From JBDIAR01 sp039812545 (lineage in GTDB: Bacteria > Actinomycetota > Actinomycetes > Actinomycetales > Dermatophilaceae): a DNA stretch of 11,117 nt. The position numbers and the translations under genes were made by a program. The number at the start of each line of letters is the position of its first letter. The stretch's first letter is position 1. This document shows, one piece after another, positions 1 through 5,982 of the stretch. The stretch covers positions 1-11,117 of the forward strand of contig JBDIAR010000117.1 of assembly GCA_039812545.1 (NCBI GenBank), given 5' to 3'. The notes below the pieces were generated by a model. That model saw nothing but the letters and a program-made list of their open reading frames with translations, did not search any database and had not been told where the DNA came from.

Positions 1-43
1 GGAGAACGACTGACCGGTCGAACCCCCGCGGCTCGAACTCCCG

Positions 44-1759
44 TCAGGCGCGGCGCTTCTGGATGTTCGCCCACTCGTCGCGTAGGCCCACCGTGCGATG
101 GAAGAGGCCGGGGTCGCGCGGATCGCGGGCGAAGTACCCGAGCCGCTCGAACTGCAGCACCTCACCGGGGGCGGCCTCGGCGACGGCGGACTCGGCCCGG
201 CAGCCGGCGAGCAGCACCCGCGAATCCGGGTTGAGGTCGTCCAGCGCCTCGCCGGTTCGCTCCCCGGGCACCTCCGCGGTGAACAACCGGTCGTACAACG
301 CCACCGAGATGTCCACGGCGTGGGCAGCGCTCACCCAGTGCATGGTCGACTTCACCTTGCGACCGTCCGGGGCGTTGCCGCCGCGGGTCGCGGGGTCGTA
401 GGTCGCCAGCACCTCCACGACGGTCCCCTCGTCGTCCGTGACGACGCCGGTGCAGGTGACGAAATACGCGCCGCGCAGCCGCACCTCGCGGCCGGGGGAG
501 AGCCGGAAGAACTTCGGCGGGGGTACCTGCGCGAAATCCTCGGTCTCGATGAGGAGCCGCCCGCTGAACGGCACCATCCTGGTCCCGTCGGCGGCGTTCT
601 CCGGGTTGTTGGCGACCTCGACGTATTCGACGACCGGAGCCCCGTGCGCATCGGTCGGCCAGTTCGTCAGGGTCAGCGGCAGCGGGCGCAGCACCGCCAT
701 CCGCCGCTGCGCTGTGGCGTTGAGTTCCCTGCGGACGAAGGACTCGAGTAGTTCGATGCTCTGCCGGGCGTTCGTGCGCGACACCCCGATGTAGGTGCAG
801 AAGTCGCGAATTGCCTTGGCAGGGTAGCCTCCCCGACGCAAGCCGCTGATCGTCGGCATACGGGGGTCGTCCCAGCCGTCCACCACGCCCTCGGCGACGA
901 GCTTGGCCAGCCGTCGCTTCGAGGTCACCGTATGCGTGAGCTCGAGTCGGGCGAACTCGGTCTGCCGCGGCGCTTCGGAGGGCAACGGCAGGTGGGCCAG
1001 GAACCAGTCGTACAACTCCCGGTGGCTGTCGAACTCCAGGGTGCACAGCGAGTGGGTGACCCCCTCGATCGCGTCGCTCTGCCCGTGCGCCCAGTCGTAG
1101 GTGGGGTAGATGCACCACTCGTCGCCGGTCCGGAAGTGGTGGCCGCGCCGGATGCGGTACATGATCGGGTCGCGCAGCCACATGTTCTCGTGCTGCATGT
1201 CGATCTTCGCCCGCAGCACCCGCGCGCCGTCCTCGAACTCGCCGGCCCGCATTCGCCGCAGCAGGTCGAGGTTCTCCTCGACCGACCGATCCCGGTAGGG
1301 ACTCTCGCGACCGGGCTTGCCGTAGCCGCCGCGGCCGGCGGAGATCTCCTCCGGGCTCTCGTCGTCGACGTAGGCCAGGCTCTGTTCGACGAGATACTCG
1401 GCCCAGGCATACAACTGGGGGAAGTAGTCGGAGGCGTGCAGGATCGGCTCGGGCGGCTCGAAACCGAGCCAGCGCACGTCACCGACGATGGACTCGGCGA
1501 ACTCGCTCTCCTCGGTGTCGGGGTTCGTGTCGTCGAAGCGCAGATTGCACACCCCGCCGAACTCCTCGGCGATCCCGAAGTCGACGCAGATCGCCTTGGC
1601 GTGTCCGATGTGCAGGTAGCCGTTGGGCTCGGGTGGGAAACGGGTCTGTACCCGACCGCCGAAGGTGCCCTGCCGGCCGTCCTGCTCGACGAGTTCACGG
1701 ACGAAGTCGCGAGCCGGGTTCGCCGGGTTCGCCGGGTTCGTCGAGTCGGGGCCGGTCAT
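44..1759 (-). CDS. glnS: Glutaminyl-tRNA synthetase (GlnRS)
   Basis: Charges tRNA-Gln with glutamine using ATP in the cytoplasm. The 571-residue product aligns by eye along its whole length with the bacterial/eukaryotic GlnRS family. It has the class I signature HIGH at residues 50-53 inside RFPPEPNGYLHIGHAK, RFDDTNP at 74-80, the SPYRDRSVEENL segment at 153-164, and a KMSKS-equivalent VTSKR at 278-282 followed by GWDDPRMPTISGLRRGGY. The C-terminal anticodon-binding beta-barrels contain VPFSGRL, DGRKVKSTMHWVSAAHA and HRTVGLRD. WCIYPTYDWAHGQSDAIEGVTHSLCTLEF is GlnRS-like rather than GluRS-like. The ATG at 1759 is chosen because the homologous block begins soon after it; the first 16 residues are a low-complexity Asn-Pro-Ala repeat. 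No Shine-Dalgarno site is visible, but a TANNNT box lies 6 nt upstream, so the mRNA may be leaderless. Most actinobacteria make Gln-tRNA through GatCAB, so a GlnRS here is uncommon and suggests ancient transfer; its base composition matches its neighbours. It is divergent from the MerR gene and lies near tRNA-Gln. Confidence 0.97.
   Translation of the reverse strand: MTGPDSTNPANPANPARDFVRELVEQDGRQGTFGGRVQTRFPPEPNGYLHIGHAKAICVDFGIAEEFGGVCNLRFDDTNPDTEESEFAESIVGDVRWLGFEPPEPILHASDYFPQLYAWAEYLVEQSLAYVDDESPEEISAGRGGYGKPGRESPYRDRSVEENLDLLRRMRAGEFEDGARVLRAKIDMQHENMWLRDPIMYRIRRGHHFRTGDEWCIYPTYDWAHGQSDAIEGVTHSLCTLEFDSHRELYDWFLAHLPLPSEAPRQTEFARLELTHTVTSKRRLAKLVAEGVVDGWDDPRMPTISGLRRGGYPAKAIRDFCTYIGVSRTNARQSIELLESFVRRELNATAQRRMAVLRPLPLTLTNWPTDAHGAPVVEYVEVANNPENAADGTRMVPFSGRLLIETEDFAQVPPPKFFRLSPGREVRLRGAYFVTCTGVVTDDEGTVVEVLATYDPATRGGNAPDGRKVKSTMHWVSAAHAVDISVALYDRLFTAEVPGERTGEALDDLNPDSRVLLAGCRAESAVAEAAPGEVLQFERLGYFARDPRDPGLFHRTVGLRDEWANIQKRRA
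1713..1739 (-). repeat. Three perfect 9-bp tandem copies encoding the GlnRS N-terminal Asn-Pro-Ala repeat
   Basis: The + strand reads GCCGGGTTC three times without a break. On the coding strand this gives the NPANPANPA stretch at residues 8-16 of GlnRS, just before the conserved domain (RDFVREL). The unit is a multiple of three, so gain or loss of copies would keep frame. It probably arose by slippage; no function is evident. Confidence 0.85.
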
Positions 1760-1765
1760 GGCGAC

Positions 1766-1771
1766 AACCTA
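1766..1771 (-). promoter_or_regulatory. Possible glnS -10 element (leaderless start)
   Basis: The minus strand reads TAGGTT, then GTCGCC, then the glnS ATG. A TANNNT box ending 6 nt before the start codon is the usual geometry of an actinobacterial leaderless mRNA, and no purine-rich ribosome site precedes the ATG. No convincing -35 was found at 17-18 bp, so this rests on one hexamer. The whole glnS/merR divergent spacer is only 69 bp (1760-1828). Confidence 0.3.
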
Positions 1772-1828
1772 CCGGATCGTCGGAACCGGGCCTGAGCCGC
1801 GCGGCGTGGTGTGTGGTTCGCTAGTCGT

Positions 1829-2230
1829 ATGCCGAACGCCCACGACGAACCGATCGCCGAGCAGATCGACGAGTTGCCCAAACTCGGCGAACTCGCACGG
1901 CTCTTCGACATTCCGCAGGCCATGGTCCACTACTACGAACGGGCCAACCTTCTCCCGGGGGTCACCCGGGACCGGTACGGCCGTCGGCGGTACTCGGCCG
2001 AGTCGCAGGACCGTCTCCGGCTGCTGCTCGATCTGCGGGATCTGGGATTCCAGGTGGGTCAGATCCAGGTGGCGTTGGAGACCGCACCGGCGGACGAGAC
2101 GCCCGAGCAACGGCGCGCGTCCCAGGTGGAACGCCTCACGGCCCTGGAGTACCTCATCGACCAACGGCTGCGCTCCGGTCGCCGGGCCCGGGCGACCGTC
2201 CGCGGGTTGCGCGCCCAGCTGTACGACTGA
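1829..2230 (+). CDS. MerR-family transcriptional regulator (small, no cysteines)
   Basis: A 133-residue protein. A winged helix-turn-helix of MerR type spans about residues 17-57 (KLGELARLFDIPQAMVHYYE, then a basic wing RDRYGRRRYS). A helical stretch follows that would form the dimerisation coiled coil (about 60-125), ending in a basic segment, RSGRRARATVRGLRAQ. The usual MerR order is kept, but the HTH starts after a 16-residue acidic N-terminal extension and there is no C-terminal effector domain. There is no cysteine in the protein, so a thiol-based metal or redox sensor is unlikely. ATG 1829 is preferred over GTG 1811 because neither has a clear ribosome site and the extra six codons add nothing recognisable. 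It diverges from glnS across 69 bp, so it could regulate itself and glnS, but I saw no good MerR operator (a dyad with a 19-20-bp spacer) there. The inducer is unknown. Confidence 0.85.
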   Translation: MPNAHDEPIAEQIDELPKLGELARLFDIPQAMVHYYERANLLPGVTRDRYGRRRYSAESQDRLRLLLDLRDLGFQVGQIQVALETAPADETPEQRRASQVERLTALEYLIDQRLRSGRRARATVRGLRAQLYD

Positions 2231-2248
2231 AGCACGTGCCCGGCCCGG

Positions 2249-2284
2249 CCTGTCGTGCCTGTCGTGCCCACCGTGCCCACCACC
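2249..2284 (+). repeat. Degenerate 9-bp tandem repeat downstream of merR
   Basis: Four 9-bp units in a row: CCTGTCGTG twice, then CCCACCGTG and CCCACCACC. They lie in the non-coding stretch just after the MerR stop codon and abut the first palindrome. This is probably a slippage product with no visible function. Confidence 0.55.
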
Positions 2285-2308
2285 AAAATCGCCCGATCGG
2301 GCGAAATT
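2285..2308 (+). terminator. Palindrome copy 1: possible intrinsic terminator or operator after merR
   Basis: The 16-bp core TCGCCCGATCGGGCGA is a perfect palindrome, flanked by AAAA on the left and AATT on the right. Its first 20 bases are identical to copy 2 at 2336. As RNA it would form a GC-rich stem with a GATC loop, 55 bp after the MerR stop, so it could end merR transcription. The weak A/T run on the right makes it the poorer terminator of the two. It could instead be a protein-binding site (see findings). Confidence 0.45.
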
Positions 2309-2335
2309 CGGGACTGGGACGCCGTTTCGAGGGTG

Positions 2336-2359
2336 AAAATCGCCCGATCGGGCGATTTT
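2336..2359 (+). terminator. Palindrome copy 2: bidirectional terminator-like perfect 24-bp palindrome
   Basis: A perfect 24-bp palindrome: AAAA, then TCGCCCGATCGGGCGA, then TTTT. As RNA it folds into a stem of about 10 bp around a GATC loop, with a short U run on either strand, so it could terminate in both directions and insulate merR from the tRNA-Gln promoter. The T tract is only four long. Copy 1 is centred 51 bp upstream. Confidence 0.5.
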
Positions 2360-2405
2360 GTCAGAGCGCAGTTGGAAGGGCGGGCCCTGTCCGGTCGGTA
2401 TGGCT

Positions 2406-2446
2406 GGCCCATCGGGTCAGATTCGATCTTGCAGGCCCATCAGGTC
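2406..2446 (+). repeat. 13-bp imperfect direct repeat upstream of the tRNA-Gln promoter
   Basis: GGCCCATCGGGTC (2406-2418) recurs as GGCCCATCAGGTC (2434-2446), 12 of 13 identical and 28 bp apart. No gene is convincing between 2231 and 2548: that stretch holds the 9-bp repeats, the two palindromes, this repeat and the tRNA promoter. A role as a regulator-binding pair for the tRNA promoter about 30 bp downstream is possible but unsupported. Confidence 0.4.
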
Positions 2447-2472
2447 GGGTCGGCCTTCGTCGGACCGGGGAT

Positions 2473-2501
2473 TTGGGAGTGTTCCGTGCGGCCGGTAGTA
2501 T
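2473..2501 (+). promoter_or_regulatory. Probable promoter of tRNA-Gln
   Basis: TTGGGA (2473-2478) and TAGTAT (2496-2501) are separated by 17 bp, a good match to a primary-sigma promoter. Transcription would start near 2508, leaving a leader of about 40 nt before the mature tRNA, to be removed by RNase P. Confidence 0.55.
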
Positions 2502-2548
2502 TCCCCTTCGGTTCTCGACCCGGACCCCATCCGGCAAGAGGTACCCCC

Positions 2549-2620
2549 TGGGGTATGGTGTAATTGGCAGCACGCCGGATTCTGGTTCCGTCAGTCTAGG
2601 TTCGAGTCCTGGTACCCCAG
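2549..2620 (+). tRNA. tRNA-Gln (anticodon CUG)
   Basis: A 72-nt cloverleaf. The acceptor stem is TGGGGTA/TACCCCA with discriminator G. The D-arm contains TAATTGGCAGC, the anticodon CTG is at 2582-2584 in the loop TTCTGGT, and the T-loop is TTCGAGT. CCA is not encoded. U1-A72, G2-C71, G3-C70, G10, G73 and the CUG anticodon all match identity elements known for E. coli GlnRS. Position 37 is G, not A. The first anticodon-stem pair (27-43) is a C-U mismatch. Confidence 0.97.
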
Positions 2621-2626
2621 CGCTGT

Positions 2627-2662
2627 CCACGGGCGCTCCCGACCTCGGGAGACCGCCCGTGG
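2627..2662 (+). terminator. Strong stem-loop after tRNA-Gln
   Basis: CCACGGGCG (2627-2635) pairs with CGCCCGTGG (2654-2662). Inside it, CTCCCG pairs with CGGGAG around an ACCT tetraloop, with a 2-nt bulge (2652-2653). The total is 15 bp of nearly pure GC stem beginning 7 nt after the tRNA. There is no T tract, so it is either a U-less high-GC terminator or a 3'-end processing barrier. Confidence 0.5.
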
Positions 2663-2693
2663 GCCATGGCACGGCCGGGGACCGCCACAGAGT

Positions 2694-2722
2694 TTGGCCG
2701 CATCGCGGTGGGACGGTAGAGT
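2694..2722 (+). promoter_or_regulatory. Probable promoter of tRNA-Glu
   Basis: TTGGCC (2694-2699) and TAGAGT (2717-2722) with exact 17-bp spacing. The start site would fall near 2729, about 35 nt before the tRNA, which closely resembles the tRNA-Gln arrangement. Each hexamer matches the consensus at 4 of 6 positions. Confidence 0.45.
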
Positions 2723-2763
2723 TTCCCTCCGTGCCAGGTCGGTTCCGGCCTTCGCAACACCTC

Positions 2764-2836
2764 GGCCCCGTTGTGTAGTGGCCTAGCACGCCGCCCTCTC
2801 AAGGCGGTAGCGCGGGTTCGAATCCCGTCGGGGCTA
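2764..2836 (+). tRNA. tRNA-Glu (anticodon CUC)
   Basis: A 73-nt cloverleaf. The acceptor is GGCCCCG/CGGGGCT with a G-U first pair and discriminator A. The D-arm is TGTGTAGTGGCCTAGCA. The anticodon stem CCGCC/GGCGG encloses loop CTCTCAA with CTC at 2798-2800, and the T-loop is TTCGAAT. CCA is not encoded. It lies 143 bp after tRNA-Gln with its own likely promoter and terminator. Confidence 0.97.
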
Positions 2837-2846
2837 CGCCGAGAAT

Positions 2847-2878
2847 GAAGCCCCCGATCGTCCGTGATCGGGGGCTTC
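2847..2878 (+). terminator. Terminator hairpin between tRNA-Glu and the convergent fgd
   Basis: A perfect 13-bp stem, GAAGCCCCCGATC (2847-2859) with GATCGGGGGCTTC (2866-2878), around a 6-nt loop. It begins 10 nt after tRNA-Glu and lies 33 bp beyond the stop codon of the convergent minus-strand fgd, so it may serve both. The trailing sequence is only modestly T-rich. Confidence 0.8.
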
Positions 2879-2911
2879 GTCGTGCGCGGCCGGTGACCGG
2901 CATACCGGGCG

Positions 2912-3922
2912 TCAGTCGGGGGAGAGGACCGACAGGCCGGGCAGCACATCGGCGGCGAACTGCTCGATGAACCGGGCTTGATCCGGACCGGGGCCGTGCA
3001 CCACGAGATGGCGGAAGCCCCACTGCACGTAGGGCTCGATCGCGGCCACGACCTGCGCCGGATCGTCCGAGACGATCCACCGAGAGGCGATCTGTTCGTC
3101 GCTGAGGGCGTCGGCCAGACGCTCCATCTCGACCGGGTCCTCCACGCCGTGCTTCTGCTCCGGCGTCAGCGACAGCGGCGCCCAGAACCGGCAGTTCTCC
3201 ACGGCCCGATGCAGATCCCGGTCGTAGCTCACCTTGATCTCGATCATCAGGTCGATGTCGGCGCGAGTGCGGTGCGAGAGGGCCAGCCCCTCGTCGAGGG
3301 CGGGTAAGAGCTTCTCGGTGTACAGGCTCACGCCCTTGCCGGAGGTGCAGATGAAACCGTCGGCGACGCGGCCGGCATACTTGGCGACCGTCGGGCCGGC
3401 GCCCGCGACATAGACCGGTGGCGGGGCGGCGGGGCGGTCGTAGACCGTGGCGTCCACGGTGCGGTAGTAGTCCCCGGCGAAACTGACCCGTTCGTCGGTC
3501 CACAGCGCCCGCATCAGGCGAACGGACTCGCGCAGCCGGCCGAAGCGCTCGGAGAATCCCGGCCACTGCGGCCAGCCGACCACCGTTTCGTTGAGCGCCT
3601 CACCGGTGCCGACCCCGAGGGCGATTCGGCCGGGTGTCAATGCGGCGAGTGTGCCGACGGCCTGGGCGAGGACGGCCGGGTTGTAGCGGAAGGTGGGCGT
3701 CAGGACGGAGGTGCCCAGCAGCACGCGTTCGGTGCGTTGACCGGCCGCTGCGAGCCAGGACAACGCGAACGGGGCATGGCCGCCGGTATGCCGCCAGGGT
3801 TGGTAGTGGTCGGAGATCCAGACCGACTCCAGGCCGGCGCGTTCGGCCAGGACGGCATAGTCCAGCAGTTCGCGCGGTCCGAACTGCTCCGCCGAGGCCT
3901 TGTAGCCGACCCTGATGCTCAC
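2912..3922 (-). CDS. fgd: F420-dependent glucose-6-phosphate dehydrogenase
   Basis: A cytoplasmic luciferase-like (LLM) oxidoreductase that oxidises glucose-6-phosphate to 6-phosphogluconolactone and reduces coenzyme F420. The 336-residue TIM barrel matches mycobacterial FGD1 closely by memory, starting at GYKASAEQF. SDHYQPWRHTGGHAPF (37-52) carries Asp38, His39 and Trp43. GVGTGEALNE holds Glu108, the expected catalytic acid. FICTSGKG has Thr193 and Lys196. APLSLTPEQKH has Lys257, and ASRWIV has Arg281. These correspond to the active-site and phosphate-binding residues of FGD1, with phosphate-binding Lys and Arg retained. That favours a true sugar-phosphate enzyme over other F420-dependent LLM paralogues, such as the hydroxymycolic acid dehydrogenase branch. 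The GTG start at 3922 overlaps the stop of the upstream L,D-transpeptidase by 4 bp (GTGA), so translation is probably coupled. cofC, needed to make F420, is also in this window. Confidence 0.93.
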   Translation of the reverse strand: MSIRVGYKASAEQFGPRELLDYAVLAERAGLESVWISDHYQPWRHTGGHAPFALSWLAAAGQRTERVLLGTSVLTPTFRYNPAVLAQAVGTLAALTPGRIALGVGTGEALNETVVGWPQWPGFSERFGRLRESVRLMRALWTDERVSFAGDYYRTVDATVYDRPAAPPPVYVAGAGPTVAKYAGRVADGFICTSGKGVSLYTEKLLPALDEGLALSHRTRADIDLMIEIKVSYDRDLHRAVENCRFWAPLSLTPEQKHGVEDPVEMERLADALSDEQIASRWIVSDDPAQVVAAIEPYVQWGFRHLVVHGPGPDQARFIEQFAADVLPGLSVLSPD

Positions 3923-5112
3923 CGGTAGACCACGACCTTGGTGCCGACCGGTGCCTGGCTGTAGAGCCAGACCAGCCCGTTCCAGTTGCGGACGTTGACG
4001 CAGCCGTGGGAGTTCCCGTTGTATCCCAGGCGCGCGAAGCTGTACGAGTAGTGGACGGCCTGGCCCCCGCTGAAGAAGAGCGAGTAGGGCATCGGGGAGT
4101 CATAGAGCTTGGACACCCAGTCCTTCGCCTTGAAGTAGACGTAGAACGTTCCCTCGCGGGTGGGTTCGTGCGCCGGGCCGAAGCGGGCCGACATGGTCAG
4201 CTGCGTCTTGCCGTCGACGACCCAGCTGAGTTTGCGCGTCGTCTTGTTGATGCAGATGACCTTGCCGGTCAGGCAGCGCGGGTCGAGCACGACGGGAGCC
4301 GCCATGCCCTCGGGTTTGGGAACGACATTGTTGAGTTCGTCGCTCGAGGGCGCATGGGTACGGCCGACGAGTGAATCCAGCGTGCGTTGGTCGATCTCGC
4401 CGGTGACGGGGAATCCGCGTTTGGCCTGGAATCCCTTGACCGCCGATACGGTCTTTGGTCCGTAGGTGTCGACGACGTCACCGGCATACCAGCCGATCTG
4501 CTTGAGGCGGGCCTGCATCTCGCGCACCTTGGGCGACGCCATCCCCACCCGGTAGATGGCCGGCCCGGGGCGCAGGATGTTGTAGAGCTCGTCGTGGGTC
4601 GGCTGTGTGGTCAGGGCGATGAGTTTGGCCATGGTGGCCGCGTCGGCCACTCCGGTCGCCGGCAGCCCTCGCTTGGTTTGGAAGCCGCTGACGGCCTGAA
4701 GCGTGTCATCTTCGAAAGTCCCCGTGATCGACCCGGCGAACCACGACAACTGCCGGAGCCGATGCTGCAGGTCGCGGACCTGCTCGCCGGCCGAGCCGAG
4801 AGCGAGCCCCGCGGGTTTCACCGACGGGATTGCCGTCGTGGCCGGGGCCGATGGCAGGGTCGTGGCTCCGGTCGTGGCCGCAGTTGTGGGCGGAGTGGGA
4901 TCCGGAGCCGAGGACGGGGGAGACGACGTGGAACTGATCGGGTTCGCGGACGTCGTCGCCGTGGTGGGCGTCGACATGGTGGAAGTCGCCATGGTGGAAC
5001 CGGGCGCCTGCGTGGAACTGCTGGGAGCAGCCGAGGTGACCGCTGTCGTGGGCGAGCAGGCGGCGAGGGTTGCCACGGCCAGGAGCGCGGTGGCCGGCAG
5101 TTTGCGTGTCAT
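3919..5112 (-). CDS. L,D-transpeptidase lipoprotein with two peptidoglycan-binding domains
   Basis: A cell-wall enzyme predicted to form 3-3 cross-links or attach to stem peptides, acting outside the membrane. The 397 residues comprise, in order: a signal peptide with lipobox LAAC (Cys19 the lipidated residue); a Ser/Thr/Pro-rich linker (about 20-100); two PG_binding_1 domains (about 105-166 and 187-250, with repeated GFQxKRGxPxTG); and a YkuD catalytic domain (about 275-397). The active site HYSYSFARLGYNGNSHGCVNVR gives His354, Ser368, His369, nucleophile Cys371 and Arg375. The domain also has Cys280 and Cys287, seven residues apart, which could form an extracytoplasmic disulfide. ATG 5112 is well placed for the signal peptide, but the ribosome site is weak. 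The stop overlaps the fgd start, so the two form an operon. It could be a carboxypeptidase-type or murein-lipoprotein-type YkuD enzyme instead; sequence alone does not decide. Confidence 0.93.
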   Translation of the reverse strand: MTRKLPATALLAVATLAACSPTTAVTSAAPSSSTQAPGSTMATSTMSTPTTATTSANPISSTSSPPSSAPDPTPPTTAATTGATTLPSAPATTAIPSVKPAGLALGSAGEQVRDLQHRLRQLSWFAGSITGTFEDDTLQAVSGFQTKRGLPATGVADAATMAKLIALTTQPTHDELYNILRPGPAIYRVGMASPKVREMQARLKQIGWYAGDVVDTYGPKTVSAVKGFQAKRGFPVTGEIDQRTLDSLVGRTHAPSSDELNNVVPKPEGMAAPVVLDPRCLTGKVICINKTTRKLSWVVDGKTQLTMSARFGPAHEPTREGTFYVYFKAKDWVSKLYDSPMPYSLFFSGGQAVHYSYSFARLGYNGNSHGCVNVRNWNGLVWLYSQAPVGTKVVVYR

Positions 5113-5250
5113 CTTCGACCCCGTTTCGACGGTGGGTCCCGATCGGCGGGGAACCCGTTCACAGGGTACGACGGGCGGGTATGCCGAATGGTTGTGCGGC
5201 GGGGCGCGTGTCCGGTCTCGTTCCGGTATCGGTGCGCCGTGCCGCCTCGG

Positions 5251-5976
5251 TCAGCCCAGCTGCTGGGTGCGCAGCAGGATCTCGCTGAGTTTGGCGGCAC
5301 CCGCGACGACGGTGGCGGCGTGCAGCCGACCGGGCTGGCGGGACAGTCGTTCGATCGGGCCGGAGATCGACACGGCGGCCACGACGCGACCCGATGGCGC
5401 TCGCACGGGGGCCGAGACGGAGGCGACTCCGGCTTCTCGCTCGGCCACGCTCTGGGCCCAACCGCGACGGCGGACCGCGCTCAGCATGGTGGCCGTGAAC
5501 TTGGCGCCCTGCAGTCCACGGTGCAGTCGGTCGGGTTCCTCCCAGGCCAACAGCACCTGCGCACCGGAGCCGGCCAGCATGGACAAGGTGGCCCCGACGG
5601 GAATGGAGTCGCGCAACCCCACGGGGCGCTCCGCGGCCGCGACGCAGATCCGGACGTCGCCTTGGCGCCGGAACAGCTGGGCGCTCTCGTTGGTGTGGTC
5701 GCGCAGCGCGCCGAGGACCGGGCCGGCGGCGGCGAGCAACCGGTCCTCGCCCGCGGCGGAGGCGAGCTCGGCCATCCGGGGTCCCAGGACGAATCGTCCT
5801 TGCATGTCGCGGGTCACCAACCGGTGGTGTTCCAAGGCGACGGCGAGCCGGTGCGCGGTGGGTCGGGCCAGCCCCGTGGCCGTGACGAGTTGCGCAAGGG
5901 TCGCCGGACCGGCTTCGAGCGCGGAGAGGACCGCGGCCGCCTTGTCGAGAACGCCCACACCACTAGTGCTGTCCAT
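5251..5976 (-). CDS. ndgR: IclR-family regulator of leucine biosynthesis (NdgR-like)
   Basis: A 241-residue regulator beginning MDSTSGVGVLDKAAAVLSAL. The N-terminal winged HTH (about 8-70) contains TLAQLVTATGLARPTAHRLA and DMQGRFVLGPRM. The C-terminal IclR effector domain (about 80-235) contains ESAQLFRRQGDVRICVAAAE, RRRGWAQSVAEREAGVASVSAPV and AVSISGPIERLSRQPGR. By memory this is very close to Streptomyces NdgR/AreB, which is known to bind upstream of leuCD and act in leucine and amino-acid-dependent control. The ATG at 5976 is preferred over an upstream in-frame ATG at 6012, because homology begins here and the upstream region contains the operator. It is divergent from leuC, the conserved actinobacterial arrangement. 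Dual autoregulation and leuCD control is inferred from the interlocked dyads in its promoter. Ligand specificity cannot be read from the sequence. Confidence 0.93.
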   Translation of the reverse strand: MDSTSGVGVLDKAAAVLSALEAGPATLAQLVTATGLARPTAHRLAVALEHHRLVTRDMQGRFVLGPRMAELASAAGEDRLLAAAGPVLGALRDHTNESAQLFRRQGDVRICVAAAERPVGLRDSIPVGATLSMLAGSGAQVLLAWEEPDRLHRGLQGAKFTATMLSAVRRRGWAQSVAEREAGVASVSAPVRAPSGRVVAAVSISGPIERLSRQPGRLHAATVVAGAAKLSEILLRTQQLG

Positions 5977-5982
5977 GCCTCG

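Noticed and set aside
1..13. GAG AAC GAC TGA at the very start could be the last codons of a + strand gene converging on glnS.
   Set aside because: Only three codons are visible, with no way to tell coding from chance.
1760..1828. MerR operator in the glnS/merR spacer (CCGGATCGT and CGGAACCGG half-sites).
   Set aside because: The arms match at only 6 of 9 positions and the spacing does not fit the usual MerR 19-20-bp promoter spacer.
2540..2620. GGTACCCC direct repeats at tRNA-Gln as attachment sites of an integrated element.
   Set aside because: Only 71 bp separates them, with nothing but the tRNA itself between; there is no integrase.
2236..2789. Open frames on both strands over the tRNA-Gln region.
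   Set aside because: They cross a tRNA gene, the palindromes and promoter-like sites, and show no protein features or ribosome sites.
5134..5156. GGGTCCC/GGGAACCC hairpin as a terminator for ndgR.
   Set aside because: A short bulged 7-bp stem with no T tract, close to the transpeptidase start; too weak to call.
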